A stretch of DNA of 64,000 nt from Streptococcus sp. SK643 (GCF_000259505.1 NZ_AJMM01000026.1:1-64000); one strand, 5' to 3'; numbered from the stretch's first letter, positions 18,110-28,198 are shown. Translations and numbers: made by a program. Notes: generated by a model from the sequence alone, not told the origin.

Positions 18110-21100
18110 TTAATCTTGTTTTTTCTTCAATCCAAGAAATGCTCCCAATGTAAATAATAATCCACCAACTGACATTGAAAAGACTTCTCTAACTGTTCCG
18201 GTTTTTGGCAACCTATCAGAATGGTTAGTATCCGACTTACTATCAATATTGGTATGTTTATTAGCTATGTTCTCTTGTTCATTAATATAAACTTCCTTCT
18301 TATTTGCAAAGTTTTTATCAAGAATTGTAGCTGTTATACCCTTAGTTGAATCAGATTTTTGAGAATGATTTGCTCTTTGTAAGTCCTCTTTTCTATGACA
18401 TTGATTTAATTGACTAGGATTTACCTGTGGGTTATCTTTCTTTTTGGATACATCAAAAGTAGGTTTATTTTCCTCTTCCTTTTTCTCCTCTATTTTCTTG
18501 AATACAGGTTTTATAAGGGTATCTTTTGATAGATTAAGAACATAGCCAGCATCTTTTTTCCCTTTGACACCAGAAATTTCCCAACCATCAAATTGATAGC
18601 CTTCTTCTAATTCACCCTTATAGACAGGTAAAATGAAATCTTCTTCCGACACTATCGTTGAACTCATTTCTTTTCCATTTTGAATGGTTACAGTTACCAT
18701 ATGAGGTTTTAACTCACTTACCTCTCCCGTATCTTTGTTTAAAATGAATTCTTTTACGGTCGTATTTCTTGCAAAATCTTTTACAACAATCTTAATGTTT
18801 AGTGTCTTATCTGTTAGTTGTTTAATATCGTCAAATGATTTGTATTCTTTTCCATTTACATAAATATGTTTGTCTTGAATCTCACCATCAAATCCATTAT
18901 TTCTTTTATCATTGATGTTAAAAACTACAGATTTTCCGTTAGCATATTCGATACTAGTATTTCCTTTTGGATCAATGTTTACTTCTGGTTTAACATTATC
19001 ATATAAAAATTGATAGTGGACTCCAACCGCTTTCGCATTCAAATCGCTATAGCCAGTTTGAAGATAAACATTTCCATCCATATCTGTTACCTTATCTGGG
19101 AATCCGTTTGCTTTATAGTCTTTCATCCCCCAGTCCATGATGTCACCGTCTTTAACATTTAGCTTAATGTTAAAATCTCTAGTGTTATCAATGTGTAAAT
19201 CACCATAGATTAAATAATTATCTACAACTGATTCATTAACTCTCAACTCCCAGTTAAAACCACCCTTATCAGAAATCTTACCTCTTAAATAGAATTCTGG
19301 ATTTCGTACATAAATTTTATTAGATTTAGATGGATTAAAGTAGTTCTTGTCCATTGAAAGATTTACTGGTTTTGCATCAATAAATAACGTAGAGCCATCT
19401 TCTTTTATAGCTTCTACATTGGACTTATCCTCTCCTGTGTACTCTTTACCATCCTTACCAAATAATACAAGTTTAGAAGAATCTGTCACAAGATTTCCAT
19501 CTTTATCGATTGCTTCCCCTTTATCATTCATTTTAAAGGTAAACACTTGATACCTTACAATGTTAAAGCCGTCCAAAGCCGACATTAATACGGATTGAGT
19601 ACTTCTTCCATCTTCAACATTTCTACTATCAGCATAAATTATTTTTTCTGATAAGACTCTTAGATTAGGATTGGCCTTTTGTATTTTTGCTATATCTTCC
19701 TGGCTATAAACTCCATTTCCTTCTAACATATCCGTTTTTCCAGGATTATAGGTAGTCACTTTTAGTGCATAGCCTTTTCTTAAAATGATGTTATCCTTTA
19801 ATAGATATTGTTGTTTTTCTGAATCAGAATAGATTTTACCAGATTCCATGTCCGTTAAATTGTTTGGTTTGTTTTTTGAAAGATCTCCTTCTCCTAATTC
19901 TATGACATTCCCATAACTTGATGCATAGGGATATTCTGTTTTAGTTTCCTTATTTTTTTCAGGCATTCTAATCTTCGTTTCAGCTTTTATCTGATCATCA
20001 TCTTTAACAAAGAATCTCATATCTCCTGCAAAAGCTAATCCATCCACAATATCATTAATATTAGCGTATAAATCAAATGTCATCGTTTTTGAATGTGAAT
20101 CATACTTGGTCGTTTTGATTTCTATAGATTTATAGTTATTGCCATAATATACCTTGGCATTTTTAGAAACATTACTTATCTTTCCAAGAATTTCAAAGTG
20201 TCCATCTTTAGACGGACTTAGAACACCATAAATTTTTGATTTGATTTCGTCAAGTTTTTCAGTTTCATATTGTAAGGCACTACCATCGTCATAAGCAATG
20301 ATATTTCCCTTATCATCGTATTTATAATCGTATTCCTCTATTCTCTTACCAGTTTCACTTGTAAAGTCATCAACTTCTCTAAATTTCTTTTTAATGAGTT
20401 TCTTTAAGTCTTTGCTTTCAATGTCTCTAATTGTTGAAATAGTTTTATTGATAGTAAAGCTAGATTTTTCTTCGATAGACTCTTCATTTCCTTGATGATT
20501 TTCTACCTCAGATGTATCTTTTTTAAGATTATCCTCTTTTCTATTTTCTAAATTTTTAAATTTAGATTCGGCAATCTCGCCAAGCTTTTGGTATTTAGAT
20601 GAATCTTGATCAGGATCTACTAGATAATAGGAAATCATCCCCTTTTCATCAGCACGATCAGCAAATTTAATTCTATGAATCTTTGTAAAATTACTAGAGC
20701 CATCTAGTGCAATGACTTCAATGATTTTTCCTCTTAAATCTCCTGCATCTTTAATTTCATAAATGGTATTTCCGTCTTTGTCAAGTTTTCTATTTCTTCC
20801 TTGACCCTCACCTGCATAAGTTACTTCAAGATTTTTCTCAACCTCTCCATCTTCATTAACAAGAGCGGCTCCTGCATACCAAACTTCGTTGGCAATCTCG
20901 TCAAATTTTTCAGGATGTTCTTTCTGATCTCTTGCAAATAAAGTTTCATTCTTGTATTGCTCTTTGACCTTGTGATAAGTATCCTTTGTAATCAGCTTAA
21001 TTTTTTCAGGATTTGAAAAATCAATCGAAACAATCTTTGGAGGTGTGTTATCAATTTTTACAGGAATATAGGAAACCTGCCATGGGTAATCCTTGGTTAA

Positions 21101-24100
21101 TCTATATTTAAATTTATAGAAATATTGACCTTCTGCAATTGGTTCAAATTGACCTCTTATCTTAGTAGCAGGATCTTTGGTATCCTTGCTTTCTGGTGCA
21201 TTTTCTTCTTTCCCTCTAGGGTTATAGATGAGACCATCCCACTTCAAGTCACCCCAAACTTTTAGTTTAGAAGATTTGATTCCCTTTGCATCATTTCTCT
21301 TAGAGTTTAAAATTCCTTTAATAAAGTGTTCTCTCGAAATGACTTTTAAGTCGATTTGATTTTCTCCCTCTTTATTTGTATTTACTATTGAAATCAATCC
21401 TTCTTCTGCACTTCTTAATACAAGTGGAGAAGGTGTTAATCCTCTCTCAAGCTGCGCATCTTGAGGATTTCCATTTGAATCTAAAGGATAAATTTTAGCA
21501 ATCTTAGAACCACTTGATGATGGTGCGTAGATCCCTTCGTTATTGAAAGCAAATAATTCTGGATTTTGATCTAGGGATGTTGTATTTTTATCTTTTCTAT
21601 TTTGTATAACTCCTGCTGGATTAAATTTATCTATACCATGTTCTCCACCAATCCCCTTATTTAAGGTTCCTGGAATTTTTGGTTTACCATCATCATCATA
21701 ACCTTCCATTGTTTTTGATTTTGATCCTTCTTCCCAGGCCCATTTATCAAGAATTGGTTCGTGGTTCCAATTCCCAGCAAATCCCATTAGAGGCATCGAT
21801 AAAGAAGGTTGGAAGTTTATTTTCTTTCCGTTGGAGTTTAGAGCTTCCATTTCTTCCACTGACTCAAAATGAATAAATGATTCTACAAATTTATTTTTGT
21901 TTTTAGCCTCTCCAACATTTATAACCGCATTTAAATCAAAGCTAGAATTTGGGCCTATAGTGAAAGTGTCATGCTCAAATGTAATATTTGCTCCTTTGAT
22001 TTTTTCTGGGTGGATTTCTGGAACAATTTGCTTCCCATCTGGAGATTTTTCATCTTTGTATGTTTCATCCAGTTTGAGTCTGTCAGTTAGAGCATCTGTA
22101 GTTATAGCAGATGCTGAAACTTTAAAGGTCAAAGGTCTGTTTGATGTATTGTGAAGCTTAATTGTAAAATATTTTTTATCTCCTTTTATTTCTTTAAGAG
22201 AAATAGAACCATAAGAATTTACCAAACCTTTAGAATCCGTGTTTTTGAAAGTCGCTACGACTTCATTTCTCAAAGCATTGGCAACATTAATTAGCCCTGC
22301 CCCCTGTTGTCTAGGTGATGCAAAGTATTGACTTTTTTCTTTCCAAGAAGTCGCATCCATCATAGGACGTGCAGTATTTTGTAGGGCTATTTTTGTAAGA
22401 CTTGTAAGATCTATTTTGTCATCTCCCTTAAGATTTTTCAATACAGGTCTTTCAAGCATTTCCTTTAACTTTGGTCTAATCAAAACAGTAGAAGCTGCTA
22501 CGATTGGAGTCGCCATACTAGTCCCTGACATATAACCATAAGTTGATTTACCATTAATGACATTGAGAGTGGATTTAATATTTTTACCGGGTGCTGAGAC
22601 ATCCGGTTTTAAAAGTAAATCTGTTCTCGGTCCCCAAGATGTGGACCCTGCTGGAACTATGATATCTTCTTTATAAAGTTCTTTGTCGGTGTCAAGTGCA
22701 AACTTAAAGTCAATTTCTTTTTCATCACCTACATTCGGTTTATTAGAATTATAGCTTGCCATATCAATTGGATAGTATTGCTCCAATTTATCTTTAAAAT
22801 CTTCTTTATTATTTCTTTTGACTTTAGTTTTTTTATCAGGGTTAATCATGTTCCATAGCTTTACACCATCATCTCCTGAAATTGAGAAAACTTGACTAGT
22901 AGTTCCTTCATCCTCCTCGTATCCCATAGCTGGGAGCTCTGTCCAATTATCTCTATTGTAGTAATTTACAGTATTTACAACCATAATGGCGCGTGCGCCC
23001 TTATCCGTTGCACGTTTAAAAGCATTTTTTAAATCCTTTGTATAAATTCTATCCATTACTGCAATTTTGCCCTTAAGATCCAAACCTATCAAATCTTGGT
23101 CTTGACCTTTTCCTATATATACAAATTTCAATTTACTAGGAGCTTTTGAACCATCTTCGTTTGTTATGATTTTATTCTTATCGAAAAAGGCCCCTATATT
23201 TCTGTATTTAAAACTTTCTCCACCTATGTTAACTTTATCAAACTCAACTATTTGATTTTTAGCAGAAGCAACTGCTATCGCATCTTCATGTGCTGCAGTT
23301 CGTGTTACATTTCCAGTATCGGTCATTTTCAAATTATTATTTGCCACTAAATCCCATGAAGAACTTGAAGCAGAAGTCGCATAGTTACCCGTAGCTACCA
23401 CCATTGGAATGCCTGCTTTTCTTAACGCTCTAATAGCTTGCCAATATTTCTCACCTACAAGACCTGTTCCTGTAAAGCCAGATGATACTGAAACAACATC
23501 GACATTGTGTTTGATCGAGTCTTCAATAGCATGAAACATTGTTTCGTCTCCTGCGAAGCCAGATCCTGCGTCAGAGTACATTTTATAAGAGAAAATTTGT
23601 GCATTAGGCGCAATTCCATCTATTCCGTTAAAGTTTTTGATATCTTTTTCAGTATCATTTCCCGCAAGAATCCCAGCAATATGCATCCCATGTGGATCAA
23701 AATAATCGCTTCCATCATCAGCTTTTTCTACAGTAATTTTACCACCATTATAATAATTGAAAGCATGAGGAATTTTATCACTCAACCAGAAATTTTTATC
23801 AGTACCTTTTAAGTCTTCTTTTTTAAATCTCATTGAGTCTTTAGCATCATCATCGATTCTCATAGCCTTATGCCTATAATCTGTCCCCGTATCGATATTT
23901 GAAATAACCATACCTCTGCCATCAAAGTTTTTCCCAAATGGTGCATTGATAGATTTTAGGTAATCAATAGCTTCCTCAACTCCAATTTCCTTTCTAGCAT
24001 GATTCATCATAGGTTGGACTTTTTGTGACCTTTCAACCGATGAAATACCTTCTATTAGTTTAATTTTGTCCAGAGTATCTTTGGTTGTTTCAATAGCGCT

Positions 24101-24601
24101 ACCGTTAAAAATTCTATCATAAGTATATAAAACTTTTGTATTCTTAAGATTGGATAGTTGCTTGATTGCTTTTTCGCCAGATTCTTTATCTTTAAATTCA
24201 GCAATATAGACAAGTCTATCTTCTTTTTTGGGACTTTCCGTGTCTTTACTTGCAGCCGAGTCTGCATTATCTCCTTTGTATTGATTGGAATCTTCTTTTT
24301 TGATTGTTACGTTTTCATTGTTAGTTTTATTATCTATCACAGATTCTTTACTAACAACTTCTTTTTCCTCAATAACTGTTGTTTTCTTCTCTTCAATATC
24401 CTTTGAAGTTTCTATAGCATTATGAATATCTTCATGTTTTTCTTTGTTTTCGTTTTGTTTACCTACTACTACTTTTTCTTTATCAGAGATGTTTAAAGCA
24501 TCTTCAGAGCTAGATGTGTCTGCTAAAACTACCTCATTAGGGACATATGCTGCTAAAATAACTGCAGCTGTGGTTAGTGACAATACTGTACTTTTTTTCA
24601 T
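18110..24601 (-). CDS. prtA: PrtA, cell-wall-anchored subtilisin-like serine protease
   Basis: A 2163-residue surface protease (S8 family). Signal peptide at 1-28. Catalytic triad: Asp237 (NIDTGTD), His304 (DPHGMH) and Ser695 (SGTSMATP). A protease-associated insert lies at about 480-590. After the catalytic domain are a C5a-peptidase-type Fn3-like region (about 760-960) and a long beta-rich stalk. A repeat-like domain (DGWEISGVKGKKDAGYVLNL) precedes the wall-spanning segment. The sorting signal is LPKTG at 2131-2135, then a hydrophobic stretch and KKKQD. The sequence closely follows pneumococcal PrtA as I remember it, a virulence factor cleaving host proteins. The C-terminal linker contains an unpaired Cys (NQCHRKE), unusual in wall proteins. 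Confidence 0.97.
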   Translation of the reverse strand: MKKSTVLSLTTAAVILAAYVPNEVVLADTSSSEDALNISDKEKVVVGKQNENKEKHEDIHNAIETSKDIEEKKTTVIEEKEVVSKESVIDNKTNNENVTIKKEDSNQYKGDNADSAASKDTESPKKEDRLVYIAEFKDKESGEKAIKQLSNLKNTKVLYTYDRIFNGSAIETTKDTLDKIKLIEGISSVERSQKVQPMMNHARKEIGVEEAIDYLKSINAPFGKNFDGRGMVISNIDTGTDYRHKAMRIDDDAKDSMRFKKEDLKGTDKNFWLSDKIPHAFNYYNGGKITVEKADDGSDYFDPHGMHIAGILAGNDTEKDIKNFNGIDGIAPNAQIFSYKMYSDAGSGFAGDETMFHAIEDSIKHNVDVVSVSSGFTGTGLVGEKYWQAIRALRKAGIPMVVATGNYATSASSSSWDLVANNNLKMTDTGNVTRTAAHEDAIAVASAKNQIVEFDKVNIGGESFKYRNIGAFFDKNKIITNEDGSKAPSKLKFVYIGKGQDQDLIGLDLKGKIAVMDRIYTKDLKNAFKRATDKGARAIMVVNTVNYYNRDNWTELPAMGYEEDEGTTSQVFSISGDDGVKLWNMINPDKKTKVKRNNKEDFKDKLEQYYPIDMASYNSNKPNVGDEKEIDFKFALDTDKELYKEDIIVPAGSTSWGPRTDLLLKPDVSAPGKNIKSTLNVINGKSTYGYMSGTSMATPIVAASTVLIRPKLKEMLERPVLKNLKGDDKIDLTSLTKIALQNTARPMMDATSWKEKSQYFASPRQQGAGLINVANALRNEVVATFKNTDSKGLVNSYGSISLKEIKGDKKYFTIKLHNTSNRPLTFKVSASAITTDALTDRLKLDETYKDEKSPDGKQIVPEIHPEKIKGANITFEHDTFTIGPNSSFDLNAVINVGEAKNKNKFVESFIHFESVEEMEALNSNGKKINFQPSLSMPLMGFAGNWNHEPILDKWAWEEGSKSKTMEGYDDDGKPKIPGTLNKGIGGEHGIDKFNPAGVIQNRKDKNTTSLDQNPELFAFNNEGIYAPSSSGSKIAKIYPLDSNGNPQDAQLERGLTPSPLVLRSAEEGLISIVNTNKEGENQIDLKVISREHFIKGILNSKRNDAKGIKSSKLKVWGDLKWDGLIYNPRGKEENAPESKDTKDPATKIRGQFEPIAEGQYFYKFKYRLTKDYPWQVSYIPVKIDNTPPKIVSIDFSNPEKIKLITKDTYHKVKEQYKNETLFARDQKEHPEKFDEIANEVWYAGAALVNEDGEVEKNLEVTYAGEGQGRNRKLDKDGNTIYEIKDAGDLRGKIIEVIALDGSSNFTKIHRIKFADRADEKGMISYYLVDPDQDSSKYQKLGEIAESKFKNLENRKEDNLKKDTSEVENHQGNEESIEEKSSFTINKTISTIRDIESKDLKKLIKKKFREVDDFTSETGKRIEEYDYKYDDKGNIIAYDDGSALQYETEKLDEIKSKIYGVLSPSKDGHFEILGKISNVSKNAKVYYGNNYKSIEIKTTKYDSHSKTMTFDLYANINDIVDGLAFAGDMRFFVKDDDQIKAETKIRMPEKNKETKTEYPYASSYGNVIELGEGDLSKNKPNNLTDMESGKIYSDSEKQQYLLKDNIILRKGYALKVTTYNPGKTDMLEGNGVYSQEDIAKIQKANPNLRVLSEKIIYADSRNVEDGRSTQSVLMSALDGFNIVRYQVFTFKMNDKGEAIDKDGNLVTDSSKLVLFGKDGKEYTGEDKSNVEAIKEDGSTLFIDAKPVNLSMDKNYFNPSKSNKIYVRNPEFYLRGKISDKGGFNWELRVNESVVDNYLIYGDLHIDNTRDFNIKLNVKDGDIMDWGMKDYKANGFPDKVTDMDGNVYLQTGYSDLNAKAVGVHYQFLYDNVKPEVNIDPKGNTSIEYANGKSVVFNINDKRNNGFDGEIQDKHIYVNGKEYKSFDDIKQLTDKTLNIKIVVKDFARNTTVKEFILNKDTGEVSELKPHMVTVTIQNGKEMSSTIVSEEDFILPVYKGELEEGYQFDGWEISGVKGKKDAGYVLNLSKDTLIKPVFKKIEEKKEEENKPTFDVSKKKDNPQVNPSQLNQCHRKEDLQRANHSQKSDSTKGITATILDKNFANKKEVYINEQENIANKHTNIDSKSDTNHSDRLPKTGTVREVFSMSVGGLLFTLGAFLGLKKKQD

Positions 24602-24743
24602 TTTAATTCCTTACATATTTATTTAAATTCCAATAGATAGAAAAACTTTAACTTTGCTAGCCTTTGTTATAAAAAGTTTTACTAAGTGTTATCTAGAAAA
24701 TAGAGTAGTACATTTATATATAATTGTTAGCTCTCTGAAAAAT

Positions 24744-24772
24744 AGTATATCAATTTAAAAAATTTAAGTCAA
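24744..24772 (-). promoter_or_regulatory. Sigma-A promoter of prtA
   Basis: Minus strand: TTGACT (24772-24767), 17 bases, TATACT (24749-24744). It lies about 145 bases upstream of the ATG at 24601. The RBS is AAGGAA. The -35 region itself is part of CTTGACTTAA, a core seen in manganese-repressor (PsaR/ScaR/SloR) operators. Confidence 0.75.
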
Positions 24773-24776
24773 GAAA

Positions 24777-24814
24777 AATTAACATGGGTTAATTTTTTTT
24801 TTAACACATGTTAA
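24777..24814. promoter_or_regulatory. Paired palindromes upstream of prtA -35 (possible PsaR-type operator)
   Basis: Two palindromic sites lie directly upstream of the -35: TTAACATGGGTTAA (24779-24792, imperfect) and TTAACACATGTTAA (24801-24814), separated by a T tract. Both resemble DtxR-family manganese regulator boxes (AATTAA....TTAATT half-sites). In pneumococcus prtA is repressed by PsaR in the presence of Mn (established knowledge). That these are the binding sites is inference. Confidence 0.5.
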
Positions 24815-25079
24815 AAATAAGATTGAATCAAAAAGTTTCGTACTTAACTGGGGTACATTATAAGCATATTCACACCATTAAAAATAGTAGCAATCAAGTT
24901 GAACCTCTACCAGAATCACAGAAACAGACATAATTGATGAAATATGAATGCTATTAAATAATAGAAATAACCGCTAAGAAAAAGGCTTAACGGTTATTTT
25001 CTATATATAAATTTTTCAGATATTCGATCATTTATTCACCTGTGACCTAGGCTTTACGAGTGCCTTGCTCTAGCAACTA

Positions 25080-25230
25080 ATACTCAATGAAAATCAAAGA
25101 ACAAACTAGGAAGCTAGCCGCAGGTTGCTAAAAGCACTGCTTTTAGGTTGTAGATAGAACTGACGAAGTCAGTAACATATATACGGCAAGGCGAAGCTGA
25201 CGTGGTTTGAAGAGATTTTCGAAGAGTATA
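25080..25230 (-). repeat. BOX element (boxA-boxB-boxC)
   Basis: Read on the minus strand it starts with TATACTCTTCGAAAATCTCT and includes CGTCAGCTTCGCCTTGCCGTA (boxA), then a hairpin-forming boxB module (GACTTCGTCAG and AAAAGCAGTGCTTTT), and ends with TTTGATTTTCATTGAGTAT (boxC). This is the interspersed repeat of pneumococcus and its relatives. One boxB copy is present. It sits between the ABC-2 exporter operon and prtA. Confidence 0.93.
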
Positions 25231-25301
25231 AGCTAAATCGGTGATTACACTTACAGTATAGCGCTCTGAGAATAGGTGTCAAGAAATTTTCATCTCTATC
25301 A

Positions 25302-25328
25302 GAAAAAGCCTGTCCTGAGACAAAGCTT
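25302..25328 (-). terminator. Terminator of the ABC-2 exporter operon
   Basis: The minus strand can fold as AGCTTTGTC-TCAG-GACAGGCT followed by TTTTTCT, 15 bases past the last stop of the operon. The stem is interrupted by a bulge, so this is a moderate call. The stretch 24815-25079 upstream of prtA shows no gene. Confidence 0.55.
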
Positions 25329-25342
25329 TGATATTCTATTAT

Positions 25343-26128
25343 TTACGACCCCGCACTTTCGTAGGCATCTAAGCCCCTATCCCAAAGTTTAAGGGAAATG
25401 ACAAAGAAAACAAGGGAAATCAACATCAAACCACCAATGTTAAAGATAACATCCTTGTCCTGTAAGAAATAGCTAGCAGGATAGTAGGCCGTAAAAGCGA
25501 AAGGCACGATAAAGCTAATCAACCAGCGAAGGACTGAATTGTAAATGGAAATGGGGTACTTGGCAAAGTCATTGAACATATAAAAAATGTAAATCATTGC
25601 TCCTGATTGCTTGGTCCAAAAAGCGATGCTGGCTGTTGCGATTTTCAAAGAAGTATAAATTAAGGTCGCAAATGGTATGCAGACTAGGAAAAGTAAAAAT
25701 TTTGGAAAGCTCCAGGCAATGCTGGTCACAGTTGTTGCTAGTAAAATGCCACCGACCAAGAGTTCTCCCAAAGCATCAATCTGAAAAGTCTCAACCAGGA
25801 TGTGAAAGAGAGGATTGATAGGACGAGTCAGGTATTTGTCGAATTCTCCTTTTCGCACCAAGCGTTGACCCAGAGCCCAGAGATTGTCAAAAAAGAGATG
25901 GTCCAATCCCTTAGGAATCAAGGAAAAGCCATAGATAAAAGCAATCTCTTGAAAGGTCCAGCCTTCTAGGGATGGAATATGTTGAAAGATGACATTGAGA
26001 AACAAGAGGTTCAATCCTTGAGTCAGAAAGACTCCCAAGACACCAACTACAAAATCCACCTTGTATTCCATGATTTGCTTGATGTATTGTCTGATAAAAA
26101 TCAGATGCATACGTTGATATTTTTTCAT
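25343..26128 (-). CDS. ABC-2 type transporter permease (DUF990-like)
   Basis: A 261-residue membrane protein with six hydrophobic segments and a short cytoplasmic N terminus (MKKYQRMHLIFIRQYIKQIMEYKVDF). FYMFNDFAKYPISIYN and the C-terminal LKLWDRGLDAYESAGS are the patterns I associate with the DUF990/ABC2_membrane_6 family. It probably forms a heterodimeric export channel with the neighbouring permease. It starts 1 base after that permease ends. The substrate is unknown. The three genes are neighbours of prtA in pneumococcus too, as I recall. Confidence 0.85.
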   Translation of the reverse strand: MKKYQRMHLIFIRQYIKQIMEYKVDFVVGVLGVFLTQGLNLLFLNVIFQHIPSLEGWTFQEIAFIYGFSLIPKGLDHLFFDNLWALGQRLVRKGEFDKYLTRPINPLFHILVETFQIDALGELLVGGILLATTVTSIAWSFPKFLLFLVCIPFATLIYTSLKIATASIAFWTKQSGAMIYIFYMFNDFAKYPISIYNSVLRWLISFIVPFAFTAYYPASYFLQDKDVIFNIGGLMLISLVFFVISLKLWDRGLDAYESAGS

Positions 26129-26129
26129 A

Positions 26130-26948
26130 CTATCCTCCCTGAATGGTGATAAATGACTGGACTCGTTTCCAAATCAGCTGAGACAAGCCAAGCATCACTA
26201 AGAGCCAGAAAAACTGCAAAACGAGTGCTTGAAGAATCTGACTGGCATCATATTTCCCAACAATGATCATGACTGGAGTGTAAATCAAGGATGAAAAAGG
26301 CAAGAAGGACAGGATATCAGAAACGATTTTAGGAAAGAAAGCCAAGGGAATCAAACTTCCAGACATAAAGGCAACTATGGAAGTCTTGAGTAGATTGGAA
26401 CCCCATAGATTTTTAAACACAAAGGCTGAAAAACCAAAACAGATATTAAAGAAAAAGTTAATCAGATAGGCGAGCGTTAAGCTAAAGAGGTAAAGGACAG
26501 TTAGTCCTAGCACTTCTACAACCCCTTGACCCGATATGATTTTCATTAACACAATGACACTTAAAAATGGAAGCCCTACAGAGATAAAAATCAACCACTT
26601 TGACCCAAGCTCGGTAAAGAGATAAGAAGCCGCAAAATGCACTGGTCTCAGTAAGCGCATGATAATGGAACCATCCTTGACCTCCTCCCCAATCATAAAG
26701 GACGAATCTGACCTAGTCAGAAGATTTGTCACAAAACTCATAATGATGTAGAGGGTGATATCTGCCATACTAAAGCCCTGAATCAAAGACTCTTGCGAGG
26801 AATCAAAGACAGCCTTCCAGAGATAAAAGGCCACAAAAGCCCCCATGACATCGCCAATCCGATAGAGAATAAAGTTGACTCTATAGGTGATCAACTCCTG
26901 AACACCTGCATTGACAAAGGGCTTATAACGTCTCCACAATTTGACCAT
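26130..26948 (-). CDS. ABC-2 type transporter permease (DUF990-like)
   Basis: 272 residues from the ATG at 26948, where gaaaggagctctaag gives the RBS and the preceding ATPase has just ended; a longer frame to 26990 would overlap the ATPase gene. It has about six membrane segments and an amphipathic start (MVKLWRRYKPFVNAGVQELITYR). DSSFMIGEEVKDGSIIMRLLRPVHF is a family-typical stretch. Partner of the gene at 25343. Confidence 0.85.
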   Translation of the reverse strand: MVKLWRRYKPFVNAGVQELITYRVNFILYRIGDVMGAFVAFYLWKAVFDSSQESLIQGFSMADITLYIIMSFVTNLLTRSDSSFMIGEEVKDGSIIMRLLRPVHFAASYLFTELGSKWLIFISVGLPFLSVIVLMKIISGQGVVEVLGLTVLYLFSLTLAYLINFFFNICFGFSAFVFKNLWGSNLLKTSIVAFMSGSLIPLAFFPKIVSDILSFLPFSSLIYTPVMIIVGKYDASQILQALVLQFFWLLVMLGLSQLIWKRVQSFITIQGG

Positions 26949-26949
26949 C

Positions 26950-27942
26950 TTAGAGCTCCTTTCGGTAGAAGCGACGGATAATATCTTCAATATCCGTATC
27001 CATCATCTTCAAATCGCGGATTTCAAAATCAGACAGGGTTTGCTTAATAATATCAGCCGACTGGTAGCGGGAACTATCAAATTCAATATTGAGGCTATTT
27101 CCTTGTCTATCAATAATCATATCAGGCAGGCCTTCATAGTGAGAAAGGAGGTGATTTTGACCTGGTACAAGTTCAAAAGAAAGAGTCTTCATCTTACCAA
27201 ATGTTTCCTTGAGCTGGCTCACCGTTCCATCAAAAATCTCCTGCCCCTTATCAATCATAAAAATTCGATCACAGAGTTGCTCAATATCACTCAAGTCGTG
27301 AGTGGTCAAGAGAATAGTTGTTTCTTCCTCCTGATTAATCTGAGTAATAGCACGACGAATGTTATCCTTGACCGAAACGTCCAAACCAATGGTCGGCTCA
27401 TCTAAAAAGAGAACCTTGGGATTGTGAAGCAAGGAAGCCGCAATATCCGCCCGCATCCTTTGACCCAGTGAAAGAGTTCGCACAGGGTCCTTGATAAAAT
27501 CCTTTAAATCCAAGACTTCATTCAAAAAATCCATGCGCTTATGGAAAAGTGAGTCTGGCACATCGTAAATCTCTTTCAAGACCGTGTAGGTTTCTTGCAG
27601 CGCCAAATCCCACCATAGCTGGGTGCGTTGTCCAAAAACAACCCCAATATCCTTGACATAATCTTGGCGATTGTCCTGCGGAATCTTGCCATTAATCCGA
27701 CAAAAACCAGATGTCGGTTTCAAAATCCCTGTCAACATCTTGATGGTTGTCGACTTCCCAGCACCATTTGCCCCGATAAAGCCTAGAATCTGACCCTTGG
27801 GAACCTCAAAGGTCAAATCCTTGACCGCTTCAAAGGTCTGCTTTTCAGGATGAATAAAAGAGCGCAAAGCCCCCTTCAAGCCCGGTTCCTTAACAGTCTT
27901 CACAAAATTTTTCTGAAGATGTTCCACTTCTATCATTGCCAT
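26950..27942 (-). CDS. ABC-2 exporter ATP-binding protein
   Basis: 330 residues from the ATG at 27942 (RBS gggag); the longer frame from 27960 has no RBS. Walker A is GANGAGKST, the signature is LSLGQRMRADIAASL and Walker B is VLFLDEPTIGLD, then LLTTHDLSDIE with the switch His. The 'LSLGQRMR' signature and the C-terminal domain of about 90 residues are typical of ABC-2/DUF990-linked ATPases of the NatA type. It leads the operon with the two permeases. The exported substrate is unknown. Confidence 0.88.
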   Translation of the reverse strand: MAMIEVEHLQKNFVKTVKEPGLKGALRSFIHPEKQTFEAVKDLTFEVPKGQILGFIGANGAGKSTTIKMLTGILKPTSGFCRINGKIPQDNRQDYVKDIGVVFGQRTQLWWDLALQETYTVLKEIYDVPDSLFHKRMDFLNEVLDLKDFIKDPVRTLSLGQRMRADIAASLLHNPKVLFLDEPTIGLDVSVKDNIRRAITQINQEEETTILLTTHDLSDIEQLCDRIFMIDKGQEIFDGTVSQLKETFGKMKTLSFELVPGQNHLLSHYEGLPDMIIDRQGNSLNIEFDSSRYQSADIIKQTLSDFEIRDLKMMDTDIEDIIRRFYRKEL

Positions 27943-28168
27943 ATCTATCTCCCTATGCAAGGAATAGCAACATTGTATTTTTGACTACAAGTCTTCTAAA
28001 TCCTTACTTTCTATACCTTCTACATTTTATTACTACAAAAGGCTTTATACCAACCTATTATAGTCCAATAAAAAACAGAATGCAAGCGTTTGCCTAAAGT
28101 TTATGAAGTTAAATTTTTTTCTTAAAGCGGAATTTTTAGTCCAAAACTTTGTCATAATCGTTTCCCTA

Positions 28169-28198
28169 AAACACCAAAAAACCTGCCCATTGGGCAGG
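28169..28198 (-). terminator. Terminator of the XRE-ImmA cassette; left copy of a flanking repeat
   Basis: The minus strand reads CCTGCCC-AAT-GGGCAGG then six T residues, a perfect stem. The 15 bases at 28169-28183 (aaacaccaaaaaacc) are identical to 30497-30511 beyond the other end of the cassette. Confidence 0.85.

Noticed and set aside
26949..26990. Longer start for the exporter permease
   Set aside because: It would overlap the ATPase gene by 41 bases, and a good RBS exists for the ATG at 26948.
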